From Tiliqua scincoides (taxonomy: Eukaryota > Chordata > Lepidosauria > Squamata > Scincidae): a stretch of 64,000 nt of DNA. The notes beneath the pieces were generated by a model. It was not told the DNA's origin, ran no database searches, and saw nothing but the letters and a program-made list of their open reading frames with translations. How positions within the stretch are numbered: the stretch's first letter is position 1; each line of letters begins with the position of its first letter. Location: positions 80,920,254 through 80,984,253 of the forward strand of contig NC_089826.1 in the NCBI RefSeq assembly GCF_035046505.1. Direction: 5' to 3'. The translations under genes and the position numbers were made by a program. Positions 35,422 to 46,257 of the stretch are shown piece after piece.

Positions 35422-35609
35422 CAATGGTTCCAAAACTTTTTAAACTGGTGGCTCCCTTGATCAGCTGGGCCATTGGCCGTGGCCCCCCATTAGGGCTACA
35501 ATCCTATGCATTATATAGGGCAGTGGGCTTTTCGCAAGGATTCCATGGCTCTCCTGGCTGGTTTCTGTGGCTCTCCAGGGAGCCACGGCTCACTGTTTGG
35601 GAACCACTG
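35422..35609. mobile_element. hAT-like MITE
   Basis: CAATGGTTCCAAAACTTTTT and CTGTTTGGGAACCACTG are inverted ends. The interior includes GGTGGCTCCC and GGGAGCCACGGCT. No clear target duplication. Confidence 0.72.
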
Positions 35610-35940
35610 ATTATTGTCAATGCCATCCAAAATTTTTGTGATTGTGTTCCTGATGTAAATGGATACACCCTTTGTAAATGTGAAAATGTTGTGTGCTTCA
35701 GAACTTCCACTTTGTTTGGAGATTTAAAAAAAAATTGCACTCTGGATGTGATCTGCACAGAATTATTTCTCCATCCAAGAGATGTAGTAAGAGTTACTGT
35801 TTCTGGACTGTTAGCCAGAAAACTTGGCCAGGCTGTGTAAATGGGAAGTGAGAGAATTCAGACTTGGAAAATGAATGTACTATTGAGGCAGTGGGGTTGC
35901 CAAGGCTTTGCTTCTGACCTGAAGTTATAGAGATTGAGAG

Positions 35941-36029
35941 CCAAATCTTATACCTGTCTACTCAGAAGTAAGTTCCATCATAGTCAATGGGGCTTACTCC
36001 CAGGAAAGTGTGGATAGGATTGTAGCCTC
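35941..36029 (+). repeat. Palindromic TACTCAGAAGTAAGTCC repeat
   Basis: GTCTACTCAGAAGTAAGTTCC...CAATGGGGCTTACTCCCAGG, then GTGTGGATAGGATTGTAGCC. Full-length single unit. Confidence 0.78.
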
Positions 36030-36619
36030 AGCCTCCTTTTCAGTGGTAAATTTTGAAGAGGTAGAAGTATGGGAGATAAACTCTTTCTCAGAAGAACTGT
36101 CTCCAGTTATTTGCTTGCACAATAAAGTTTAAACCCAGTATGCTTTGCCACTTAGATTCTTGCTCTTTCTTAGCAACTAATAGCAACTTAGAGGTGAACA
36201 CCAGTTCCAGCACTAACTCCATTACAAAAGCACATAACACATGGAAAAGAATACAGATCTGCACTGGAGGTGAGTTGGAAGAGAAGCTTTAGATCCCTTA
36301 AAAAACAAAATCACAAAGTTACTCCAAGCTGCAGTGATGCTTCAACAGACAGCACTACCACTGGGTCTCAGACATGACCATCAAGAGATTTAGCACCTCT
36401 ATATGGAAGACATTGGGACATTGTAATGCAGCCTTGGTAATGTATGCCTGGGGTGAATGTACAGAGCAGGCTGATGTGGTTTGTGGTCCACTGAGTTAAA
36501 AGCATTAGGCATATGCTGTGGGTCTGTGCGGTGCTTGACAACCTCCTGTTTCTGCAATACCAGACGTGGAGAGAGAGCAGGAAGTTTATCAAGGTCATAG
36601 TGGACTTTCATACATAGCC

Positions 36620-36900
36620 GGTGAGCAGAGCTATAACTAGGGTGGAGTATCTGCCCCGGCTGCTACACTAATGGGGGCACATGACTGTCCCTCAGGCTCT
36701 GTCCATGAAGGTGGCTTCATGCCCCCTTTCCTTCCCCTTGAAGGGGAGCCTCCACAGGAGAGGGAATGGGAAGTGTGAAGCTGCTGCACCCCTCCTCTGG
36801 GGAGAACCCAGAAGTGACAACATGTGAAATCATGTCAAATGACATCATGACATCACTGCCCCAGGTGTTGAGGAAGTGTGTTACATCTCTGATGATGAGT
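36620..36900. repeat. Dispersed repeat with GACATCATGA core
   Basis: GCAGAGCTATAACTAGGGTG, CCCTTGAAGGGGAGCCTCC, AACCCAGAAGTGACAAC and ATGACATCATGACATC match the 32.7 kb copy. The left end resembles the CAGTGGCATAACTAG termini of the hAT-like MITEs. Confidence 0.55.
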
Positions 36901-38177
36901 GTATTTGACTTGGGGGTGGGTCACAAGTGTTGCAAGCCACCTATGCATACCTGTGGCTTCGTTCTCGCCAAGATGGTAAACTTATCTTCAGGGTGTACTG
37001 AATCTGATAATGGAGCCCCCACCTTGTTCCCTTCTTTTCCCCCATACTTGCCTTATGGAAAGTCACAGCATCAGGTTCAACAAGAGACTTCCCTGAGACT
37101 CTGAACTAACAGCCATTACAGAAAGATGGGAACAGGAGTGTCTACCAGTTTTGAACCAGGTCTAACGGCAGATCTGGGAAAGGAGGAGGGAACCAACACT
37201 AGGACTCCTCCAGTCCCAATTATATGAAGATGCACACAACTGTAAACTATATTTTCTTTGAAACATTAACTGTCTCTCCTCATGTGTGTTTATTGACAGC
37301 AGCAAACTAGCTGGGTGGTGGAAATAGGAAAAGGGTCTTCTGCTGACAGCTAGGATTCCCCAACCCCCTTTTCCAACAGGCAAGGGCCCAAAAACCTGAA
37401 ACCAGTTCAGCCGATTTAGCCAGCCTGGAAGCTCTTAACGCAAATGCATTTTGTTCTATGTGCAGCTTCAAAACGCATTTTTTGTGCATTTTTTGTGTTC
37501 TCTGTGCAGCTTCAAATGCATTTTGTTCTCTGTGCAGCTAAGCCCTTTCAGGGAGAAAGGCAATGGAAAATACTGTTAAGTAAATAGATACATTTTCCCT
37601 CAAACAACTTCCCAGACAGGTGTCAGCCCTCACCACAGCAGTAAGGTGTGAACTTACTGCATTCCAAAGTCCTGTGAACTTCTTAAACAACCTCCTTCTG
37701 TAATCAGGCTATAAGGAAGCCTAGACTGATATATATCTTTTCTCTTTCCACAAGACCTTCCCACGTTCCATAACATATCGCAACTTCCATCCCAGAAGTG
37801 AGCTCATACTACTTCTTGACTGAGTCAGTTTCTTCTCTTTGCTCTGCAGGTCTATTCCTGCCGTGTACCTTCTCTGCTTGTTGCAGATAGAGGTATGCAT
37901 TGTGTAGATTAAGGGTAATGGTAAATATTGGACTAAATTATCCTTGATTTATCCTTGATTATCCTATGCAAAGAACCAGAGGGGCTTGCTGCTAAAATGG
38001 ATACAGTAACCCTGAACTGGCAAAAAATCATCACGAGTCCTAATATAGAGACAATATAATGAAACGCTGAGACTAGGTAATTAAAACTATAAGCATTTCG
38101 GAAGCCTGTATTGTATTCTGGTATTCAGTCACAAAAGCCTACAGAAATAACGATATGAAAAGCAAGTTGTGTAGCAC

Positions 38178-38290
38178 CAACCTTTCCAGTGTGTTCCATC
38201 CTGTTCTGGATGGATTTTGGCTGGGGAAGCACTGACCATTCCAGCATGTTCCATCCGATTCTGGATGGATTTTGGCTCCGGAAGGGTTAA
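38178..38290 (+). repeat. Two-copy tandem duplication, ~60 bp
   Basis: TTCCATCCTGTTCTGGATGG...TTTTGGCTGGGGAAG is repeated as TTCCATCCGATTCTGGATGG...TTTTGGCTCCGGAAG. No known element recognised. Confidence 0.75.
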
Positions 38291-38723
38291 TAAAACATCC
38301 TGCTTTAGGTCTTAAATATTGCTGTCAGTGTCTCTAACACATCCTGCTGCTTTGTCATCCAGTTTCATTTAATAATGGCCCATTCTGGTGTTTACATTGT
38401 CCTAAATGCAAAGTGATTTGAACTTCCAATCAGTGAAAACCTGGGGATGGATTTTTATTTATTTGTTGCACTTTCAGAAGAAAATGTCTGCCCAAACCTC
38501 TGCATGTTGATTTAGATGGAGATCCCACACTGTTCATCAGATCTCCCTTCCAGTTACTAGGATCGCAATCCAGTTTGTGGGAAGGGGTGGGAGGTGAGAT
38601 GTTGTTCGCTTTGCTTGGTCGTAAGAAGGAAATGAAATTGGAAAAGTCAGGAAAAACAGAAAGTGCAAAATGAAAACCTGTTTTGATATCAGAAGAGGGG
38701 GAAAGAAATTACTGGTAGACAAA

Positions 38724-38803
38724 GGCTGCAATCCTATGTACACTTTCCTGGGAGTAAGAATCACTGAATACAATGGGACTTACATTTGAGTAGATGAGCA
38801 TAG
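38724..38803 (-). repeat. Palindromic TACTCAGAAGTAAGTCC repeat
   Basis: GCTGCAATCCTATGTACAC, TTTCCTGGGAGTAAGAATC, then CAATGGGACTTACATTTGAG. Reverse orientation. Confidence 0.72.
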
Positions 38804-39324
38804 TGCTCATATAAGAAAAAGCTGGAGCCTCTGAAGTAAGAGTAGAGAGGAGATTGGGAATTACTAGAAAAGAAGGAGAAAGTGTATCTCCCCATTCCTT
38901 TTTTTGTTTCTATTGTCCCTTTTCCCCTCTACTATCCGTGCTAGGCATCTGGTGCAATGAGGGGTTTGCATGGAACACCCCAATCGTTTCTGGGTTCTCC
39001 TCTTAGGCTATGCACAGCCTTATCCTGTGCATGTTTATTCAGGAGGGAGTCTCGCTGAGTTCCATAGGGCTTGTTTGCAGGCTGGAGTCTGAGGAATTGC
39101 AGCCAGAATTGCTGACCCTCAGCAAGTGTGCAAATTTAGCCCCTGACAGTCAAGTTTCACATTTTGAGTTCTGCTGGGCAAATGTTTGCTGGTTTCAGTT
39201 GTGCACTGTCTTATGAAGCCCCAGGTGCATGTGTGAGTGGTCCCAGGGTCCATGCCTGGTTTGTGTGCAAGTGGCTCTAAGGATGCTTGGTGCATGTGTG
39301 AGTGGTCCCAGTGAGTTACAGAAC

Positions 39325-39690
39325 TTAAGAACATAAGAAGAGTCTTGCTGGATCAGGCCAAAGGCCCACCTAATCCAGCTTCCTGTATCTCCCAGTAGCC
39401 CTCCAGATGCCTCAAGGAGCACACAAGACCACAGGAAACCAGCATCCTGTGGCCATTCCCTTGCACCTGGCATTCTGAAGTAGCCCACTTCTAAAACCAG
39501 GAGGTTGCACATACTCATCACAGCTTGTAATCTCTGATGAAACTTTTTCCAGAAATTTGTCCAATCCCCTTTTAAAGGTATCACCACATCCTGTGGCAAG
39601 GAGTTTCACAGACTAATTACATGCTGGGTAAAAAAAAAATTCTTTGGTCTGTTCTAACTCTCCTGACACTTTGGGAAGAGGGTCTTTGAA
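39325..39690 (-). mobile_element. CR1 LINE 3' end
   Basis: Complement octamers at 39326 (TTAAGAACATAAGAAGAG), GGATCAGGCCAAAGGCCC, then the reverse-strand end of ORF2. Small deletions break the frame. It lies about 0.5 kb upstream of the TAPT1 CpG island. Confidence 0.88.
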
Positions 39691-39707
39691 CCAAGGACAT
39701 GATGTGG

Positions 39708-39952
39708 GTGGGGAGGCAGGTGAGGCAGAACCTCCCCACTGGAGCCCTTTGAAAAGTGCTGTAGCCGTGTGAGGTGCCCAAGCACTCACAACCCATGCGC
39801 TCTGTGTGGGGAGGCAGGTGAGGCAGAGTCTTCCCACTGTAGCCCTTTGAAAAGTGCCGCAGAGTGCCCAAGCACTCACAACCCATGTGCTCTGCGTGGG
39901 GAGGCAGGTGAGGCAGAGCCTCCCCACTGGAGCCCTTCAAAAAGCACCACCA
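39708..39952 (+). repeat. Minisatellite of 91-97 bp units upstream of TAPT1
   Basis: About 2.6 copies of a unit beginning GTGGGGAGGCAGGTGAGGC (starts near 39708, 39805, 39896) and including GCCCAAGCACTCACAACCC. Copies differ by a few substitutions and one small length change. It lies between a CR1 end and the TAPT1 CpG island. Confidence 0.85.
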
Positions 39953-39985
39953 CCTTGTAAATGCATGTGCACCTCACACAGTGGC

Positions 39986-40051
39986 AGTGCTTTCCTGGGA
40001 GTAAGCCCATTGACTATCACGGGACTTAGTTCTGAGTAGACAGGCACAGGC
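39986..40051 (-). repeat. Palindromic repeat next to TAPT1 promoter
   Basis: CTTTCCTGGGAGTAAGCCC...CGGGACTTAGTTCTGAGTAG. It ends about 90 bp before the CpG island begins. Confidence 0.72.
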
Positions 40052-40225
40052 AGACCCCAGGCCCCTCTGCGTGCGCAGAATGTCACAACGAGGCCTGCAA
40101 CACACTTTGCAACCCACAAGACTTTTTCTCGGTACTGCAGAGGAAGCGCATAAATGGGCGGCGGGGCGTGTGCGCGGGGCACGGGGGGCGCGGGAAGCGG
40201 GCGGCCGCGCCGGCTCTTCCCCGCG

Positions 40226-40233
40226 CTGATTGG
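40226..40233 (-). promoter_or_regulatory. Inverted CCAAT box (NF-Y type)
   Basis: CTGATTGG is the reverse complement of CCAATCAG, a strong NF-Y core. It lies about 260 bp upstream of the TAPT1 ATG inside the CpG island, a usual distance for NF-Y sites in TATA-less promoters. Confidence 0.55.
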
Positions 40234-40300
40234 ATGGCGGCGGATGCCAGAGGAGGCCGGGCCTGGCGCCTCCCCGGAGGGAGCGGAGTAGGCCCCGAGG

Positions 40301-40314
40301 GTTGCCATGGCGAC
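40301..40314. promoter_or_regulatory. RFX X-box-like palindrome in TAPT1 promoter
   Basis: GTTGCCATGGCGAC differs by one base from the symmetrical X-box GTTGCCATGGCAAC bound by RFX factors. It lies 180 bp upstream of the TAPT1 ATG. RFX factors control many ciliary genes, and TAPT1 is linked to cilia, so the placement is plausible. Binding is inferred. Confidence 0.5.
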
Positions 40315-40331
40315 GCCTCTCTGCCTCTGGC

Positions 40332-40343
40332 AAGATGGCCGCC
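40332..40343 (+). promoter_or_regulatory. YY1-like site overlapping an upstream ATG
   Basis: AAGATGGCCGCC fits the YY1 consensus often found just downstream of CpG-island start sites. Its ATG (40335) is in frame with the main TAPT1 ATG 53 codons later. A second AAGATGGCGG sits at 40491-40500, over the annotated start codon. Confidence 0.45.
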
Positions 40344-40493
40344 AGGGCAGGCGGCGGCTCGCGCGCCGTGGAGCGCTGGGCCCGGCTGGTGCGCTCGCTG
40401 TCGCGCGGGGATGACGCATGCCGAGGCAGCGGCGGGCTCCCTCAGCAGCAGCGCGGAGCGGAGTTTGTGTTGGCGGCGGCGGCTCGCGTGAAG

Positions 40494-40767
40494 ATGGCGG
40501 GCGTCGCCGACAGCGCCGCGCCGGCGGGGGGAGGCGGCGGCGACGGCGGGCGGCGGGGCGGCGGGCCGGAGCAGTCGCTGCTGCAGCCGCCGCAGCCGGA
40601 CGGGGCGCAGCGGCGGAGCAGCTCCGGCGAGTGCCGGGCCCCGCAGCCGTCGCCCTCGCGCCCGCGCTCGCCCAGCCCCGCCGCCCAGCAGCACCGCCGC
40701 GCCGAGACCCTCGGCTTCTACGAGAGCGACCGGCTGCGGCAGCAGCACAAGCGCGGCGCGCCCTCAG
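40494..40767 (+). CDS. TAPT1: TAPT1 exon 1, coding part
   Basis: This encodes the N-terminus of TAPT1, a multipass membrane protein known in mammals to act at the centrosome/ciliary base and in skeletal patterning. Translation begins MAGVADSAAPAGGGG, matching the MAGV...AAPGEGGGG start I recall for mammalian TAPT1. A Gly/Arg-rich stretch, a Ser/Pro/Arg-rich stretch (about residues 45-70) and the conserved ETLGFYESDR motif follow. The ATG has a good context (A at -3, G at +4). The exon is 274 nt, 91 codons plus one base, ending CTCAG|GTCAGC, a sound donor. The low-complexity part appears longer than in mammals. The frame stays open upstream to another ATG at 40335, so an extended N-terminus is possible. 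Identity rests on the motif here plus exon 2. Confidence 0.9.
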
Positions 40768-40805
40768 GTCAGCGGGCGGGTGGGCTGGGCTGGGAGCGGC
40801 GGCGG

Positions 40806-42232
40806 TGCCCGCGAGCATGTGCAGAGTGCGCTGCCGCCAGCCCCCTCAGGCGAAGGGTCGCGCGCGAGGTCTCTTAAGGGTAGTCTCCCTCCCCAGGCCG
40901 TAACCCCCGAGCATGTGCAGAGTGCAGATTGCCACCTCCCCTCAGTCAAAGCCTGAAGGATTGCGCGAGAGGTTCCGTAAGGGTTGGCTCCCTCCCCAGA
41001 TCATAGCCCCCGAGCATGTGCAGAGTGCATTCCCCAGGTCATAGCCTCCGAGCATGTGCAGAATGCATATTGCCACCTCCCCTCAGGCAAAACCTGAAGG
41101 ATTGCGCAAGAGGTCCTATAAGGGTAGTCTCCCTTCCCAAGGCATAGCCCCTGAGCATGTGCAGAGTGCATTCCTCAGATCATAGCCTCCTAGCATGTGC
41201 ATATTGCCACCTCCCCTCAGGCAAAGTCTGAAGGATAGTGCTAGAGTTCCTGTAACTCTTTGCCCAGATCATAGCCCCTGAGCATGCGTAGAGTGCATTG
41301 CTGCCTCCCCTTAGGTGAAGTCTGAAGAATGACATAAAATGGTCCTTCCCAGCCACGTGTAAGCATATTCTCCTCACGATAATAGCCCCTGAGCATGTAC
41401 AGAGTGCACATTGCCACCTCTCTTCATGCACAGTCAGAAGGACGAGAAATGGTCCTTCCTGACCATGCGTTAGTGTATTCTTCGTCTCCAGATCATGGTC
41501 CCTAAGCATGTGTAGAGTGCATATTACCAGTTCTCCTCAGGCAAGTCAGGAGAGGAGAATAATGCGAAATGTCGTGTAAGGGTATTCTCCTTCCCCAGAT
41601 CATAGCGCTCTGGCATGTGCAGAGTGTCTTGCTGCCTCCTCTGTAAAGTCAGAAGGATAGCACAGAATGGTCCTCATTGACCATGCATAGCATATCCTTT
41701 CACCAAATACCCCCCCCCAGCATGTACAGAGTGCATATTGCTGTCTCCTCTCATTCAAAGTCAGAAGGATAATGTGAAAGGTCCTTCCTGATCTTGTGTA
41801 GCATATTCTCATAGCAGTAATAGCCCCTGAGCAGATGCAGAGTGCATTGACACTTCCTCATGCAAAATTGGAAGAATATCACAAAAGGTCCTCCTGGACT
41901 ATGTATATTCTTCTCCAGATCATAGCCCCTGAGCATATTCCGAATACATTTCCCTCCCACTAGATAACAGAGCATTCTTTCTTCTTTCCTCTGCCTGGGT
42001 TTGAGAGGGCTGGGTCTCCGTGTGCACACACACACCTGTCTTAGCTGGCTCCACCCTGCAAAGGTGGGAGCAGGTGACAGTGCCTGTAAGTGTATGCAGT
42101 GTATGTATGGGCTTTGTTACCTCCCCATGCAAAGTCAGAAGGATAACGCAGAAGATCCTGTAAGCGTATTCTCCTTCTCCAGATCGTAGTCCCGAGCATG
42201 TGCAGAGTGCATATCATCCCACCTCCCATGAG
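40806..42232 (+). repeat. Degenerate ~100-bp minisatellite in TAPT1 intron 1
   Basis: About 14 diverged units share the anchor GAGCATGTGCAGAGTGC (starts near 40813, 40909, 41012, 41050, 41153, 41191, 41280, 41391, 41503, 41611, 41718, 41829, 41931, 42193), then CACCTCCCCTCAGGCAAAG, an AGAAGGAT block and a GTAAGGGTA...CTCCCCAGATCATAGCCCC block. Spacing is about 90-115 bp, with shorter partial units. The first unit begins about 45 bp after the exon 1 donor and is as CpG-rich as the island. Later units are progressively AT-richer. Confidence 0.85.
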
Positions 42233-43048
42233 ATAACAGAGCCCATTCTTCTTTCCTCTGCCTGGGTTAAGGAAGAAATGTAGCGCTTAGTTTTTAATCT
42301 AGACAAAACAAATTTGGTTACAGCTCCAATCAGCCTGGAATGACTTCCAAACTAGGACAGCTTCTGTGTCTGTCCAAGATGTGTAGTGGGAGGAACTCTT
42401 CTGGAGTTCTGACAAAAATGCACTCTGCTCAGGATCATGTTAATATGTATATTGCAGGATATATTTGAGCCCTGACATTGCCACTGTTGCCTGTGCTGCT
42501 GACCTCTGGGAAAGTTTTCAGGTGGCATTTTCTACACAAGGCTTGGGTCCCCGTCCCCCCATGTATTCTTTTTCCTCCTGAGAAATTAAACAGTTGGAGG
42601 TTGGTGAAATGTGGTGATGGAGAAAGAGGGTTGGCTTCTGACTTGCAGGCTGCAGGGCATCAGGACCAGGAGCAAGAAGTTGTCTGGAAAGCAACTGAGG
42701 AGGGAACCAAAATAGGAAGTTGCCCTCACACTACCTCATGTTGCTACTTTTTGAAATTAGGAGATACTAGAGAGATATATGAGTAGGTGTGGAGGAATGC
42801 TCTGTTCCCAGGGTGTGTGTATTTTGTGAACTAAGAAGCACTCCCAATATGTGGAATCTGGTAGTCCTGGATATTTGGGACAGTACAAGATTTGATGGAA
42901 GTCCAGTACATAGAGGGTTTCCTCCTCTACTGTCTTGAGACAATTTTGCCTGCCATTTTCTGGTTGGCTATAGTGTACTTTTACATTTCCAAGTTTGTTT
43001 TTTTTAGATTTGGGTACTGATTTGGGTCCAGAGTTATGAATGATATAG

Positions 43049-43140
43049 ATGGCAATCCTGTACTCACTTTCCTGGAAGTAAGCCCCACTGGATACAATGG
43101 GACTTACTTCTGAGTACACATGCATAGGCTTGGGCTGTAA
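43049..43140 (-). repeat. Palindromic TACTCAGAAGTAAGTCC repeat
   Basis: GGCAATCCTGTACTCACTTTCC, GGAAGTAAGCCCCACTGG, then ACAATGGGACTTACTTCTG. In TAPT1 intron 1. Confidence 0.76.
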
Positions 43141-44340
43141 GTTTGCCATGTAAGACTGATACCTACTTGGTACTTGAGCCCTTTTGCTGGAGTCTGTCTG
43201 CCAGCTCTGAAGTTAGCCTCTGAAGTTTGCTCTTAGGTGTATTGGTAAAGACAGTCGGTTATTTTTATGATTCTAATTTTAGGCTCCCAGGTTTGAAAAA
43301 TTAACCCATATATTACAACTGTTTAAAACTAATTGATGCTGTGTCTTGATATGGAAGGGAATATTGTTGTCAATATACATGTCTACACCATGTATGTGTA
43401 AAATTCCTCTTTCCAAGTACAGTACACATGGTCAATTTACCACCTCTGGTAATTGTTAAATATGTTTTTAACATTTTATTTGGCAACACAGTATATGAGT
43501 ATAAACTTGTATTGTGGTGTATATAGGATGAAGTGTATATGTACATACCTGTATTTGCTGTTTTTAAACTGATATTTGTTATGTCTCATTGTAAATTGTA
43601 TTAAGGGTAATCTTTCCTTTTGAGTAGTTAGTAGTAACATCTTAGTAGTTATTGGATCTGCTGTGCTCTCTGTCTTGGGTTCTTTTAAACCACTTAGGGC
43701 ATGTTAAAGTCTCTAATTCAGATTTATATTAAGGTCAGTTGTCAGGCAAAGGAACTCAAGAATAAAGAATCTCTGTGTTGTTTGTGTAGTTTATATAGCT
43801 ATACCTTGGTATAAAAATTTGTAATAGCTATTATATAATGATGCTGTAGACGTCAGAGGGAAGTTTGAAATGTATTTTCACTAAATTGTCTCCTCTTTTA
43901 GAAATAACTAGGAATTACTCGCTCTTATGTGAGAGAAACATAGAGCTTAAAATTGCTGTCAGACATTTAGTTTATACAAATGCAGTTGAACTGCTGCTAT
44001 ATATTTGCTTTCATCTTGAGGAATATGCCAAACAGTTGTTGGCTTTTGTAGATAAAAAAGTGGTGCTTCTGATTATTGTGCATAACCTTGTAGCAAGTTG
44101 TGTTTCTTTTTGACACTTGAAATACAGCAGCTATGTTCTCATTGTGAGAAGTTGTAAAATGATTTTGGAAGATGAATGGGAGTGGAATCTAATTACCCTA
44201 CATATGCATAGCTTATGCAAGTCTATATTGGAACTTATTGGAATACACATGTTCAATTCAAAGCTGCATTTCATGTTAATATCACCAGGGCTTTGTCATC
44301 CATGAATTCTTGAGGTGTTGCGGTTTCACAGCATCATTGA

Positions 44341-44521
44341 AGGAGCAATCCTAACCCACTTTCTAGTACCAACATAAGGGCAATGCAGCTCCGAGGTAAG
44401 GGAGCAAACATTCCCTTACTTTAAGGAGGCCTCCGTGAGTGCCACCCACCTGCAGGATGCAGCATACATCCCATTGGCACTGCTATGCCAGTGCTGGAAA
44501 GTTGTTAGGATTTGGGCCTAA
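44341..44521. mobile_element. ~180-bp inverted-repeat element (GGGCCCAATCC family)
   Basis: GCAATCCTAACCCACTTTC ... GGAAAGTTGTTAGGATTTGG, with GAGGTAAGGGAGCAAAC and TGCAGGATGCAGCATAC inside. In TAPT1 intron 1. Confidence 0.7.
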
Positions 44522-45716
44522 GACTGCATTTCTTTTTGGACGAAGGGAGAATACCCCTTTTTCCCCAGTGGCAAGCATATCTGTTGCATAAGGGGGACAA
44601 ACCTGGAGCCAGAAAACAAGTTTCTTCTAGTTGTAGGGGAGGGAGAGGCACTTGATGAACACTTGAGTGCTTAAACACCCATCTTGTGAAGACTTGGAGG
44701 GATGTTCTGGTATCATGCTTTGAAGCAGTTTTCCCCTCTTGCTGACCAATGTATGGTGTGTTGTAGCTGCAGTTGCTGAAATTGAGCAGGAATTTCTGAT
44801 GGCATCAGAAGTCCTGAGGTATAGTTCTTGTAGGGTTTCTGAGAAAGCGTTACTCATTTGATCTTTATTTTTTTGTGCTCTTTGTGGCTATTGGTATGCA
44901 GTGTGCATACCTACTTGCAAAGTGCCCCATTTGCAAAGTGCCCCAGTATCACTTGTGTGCTTCTAGTTCTTTGGACAAATTCTGTCAGTTGAGTGGTAAA
45001 TTCCATCAGTGGAGTGGCGAAACTGTGCTGATATAGATTCCCTGTCCTGGTGTTTTGTTGGCTTCAGGTAGGGCAAAGGAACTTAGAAGTGATCCAGTCT
45101 TTGCTGTTTCAAGACCCAAATTTTCTGAAATGTTTTCAGCTGTAGAAAAACAATTTCCCCTTTTCTCAAGGACCTTTTGAAAGAGATTGAAATATCATTT
45201 ATTATATCTAAACATACACTACTACTTAGAATGTATTATGTCAGTAAGTACATAACATTGTACGCTTTGGTACATTTATCACAATTTAAAGTAGGATTCT
45301 TTTACAATTCAACCAATAAAAAGGATACACATGTGATAAATTAAACAAAGTACTTAAGTAGACAAGACATTAATTCTGTATTCGCACCACTTTGAGAAAG
45401 ATACAAAAAACCATTGTGCAGTACTGCAAGCTTTTCTGCTTTGAGTTAATTGAGACATCAGTGTCGTAAGTGTGTTTGCATAACAATATGTGTAAGTTTT
45501 AATATCCCTGTCATAGGTATATGAGGCTTCATTGTATAGAATGCTTCCTTACTATTTTTTTTCCACTGCCACCAGTTTGCAGTTTTGTAACATAATACGT
45601 TTTGGGTGATCCATAAAGTTTGGAAATAATGCATGCTTTTGGTAATGAGAATATTTAATTCAGTGGAATAAATGGTATGTTGAGGGATTAGGTGACTTCG
45701 GGAAAAGAGTGTTTTT

Positions 45717-45925
45717 CTAAGGGTGCAATCCTAACTCCTTATGTCAGTGCTTTTCAGCACTAACATAAGGGCAATGCAGCTCTGAGGTAAGGGAACAAAC
45801 ATTCTCTTACTTTGAGGAGACCTCCGTGAGTGACACCCAACTGCAGGATGTTGCACTCATCCCACTGGCACCGCTATGCCACTGCTGGAAAGTACTGAGT
45901 TAAGGGGTTAGGATTGTGCCCTAAG
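45717..45925. mobile_element. ~209-bp inverted-repeat element (GGGCCCAATCC family)
   Basis: TAAGGGTGCAATCCTAACTC and GGGGTTAGGATTGTGCCCTA ends. The middle is close to the 44.3 kb copy (CAGCTCTGAGGTAAGGG). Confidence 0.75.
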
Positions 45926-46257
45926 AGTGCTAAGATCATTTCTCACATCACACCAACAAACCTTGACTTGCCCCCAAGTGTACACTCATCAGGAAGTTGC
46001 AGTTAATCCTGGATACTTGAGTGAGCTTATATGATATATGGGTTTTCAAACACCTACTTGTAACTTGCACATTTCATTTTTTTAGGCACACACTTAGAAA
46101 GGTTTTTTGTGTGTATACCTAAAAGCAGTAATGTGTGCAGAGGGCCTGTGATGCTTTTCAGTGTTAGAAATATGATTGAGCTCTGAAGGGATCTATCTAA
46201 ATTACCGAGTGGTCAAAAGAACTGGGGTGTGTGTGTCTCTGTTCAGTTCTTTTAAAT

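Larger units (their letters stand above)
36900..39220. other. Intergenic, no gene seen
   Basis: No gene recognised. Contains a triplicated GTTCTYTGTGCAGCTTCAAA motif (37452-37540), the 38.2 kb tandem duplication and two palindromic-repeat copies. Confidence 0.45.
40140..40493 (+). promoter_or_regulatory. TAPT1: TAPT1 CpG-island promoter and 5' UTR
   Basis: Base composition shifts abruptly to CpG-rich sequence at about 40150 and stays so to about 40880. Visible elements are GGGCGG and GGGGCGTG GC-box-like sites at 40156-40170, an inverted CCAAT box (CTGATTGG) at 40226-40233, an X-box-like palindrome at 40301-40314 and YY1-like AAGATGGC sites at 40332 and 40491. There is no convincing TATA box, as expected for a broadly expressed CpG-island gene. 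The transcription start cannot be fixed from sequence; the order of sites suggests 40240-40340. Confidence 0.75.

Noticed and set aside
39708-39952. CRISPR-like array
   Set aside because: Whole 91-97 bp units are repeated with no variable spacers; vertebrate minisatellite.
39937-40818. 293-codon minus-strand frame over the CpG island
   Set aside because: Composition-driven (Ala/Arg/Pro-rich) antisense shadow of TAPT1 exon 1 with no similarity to a protein.
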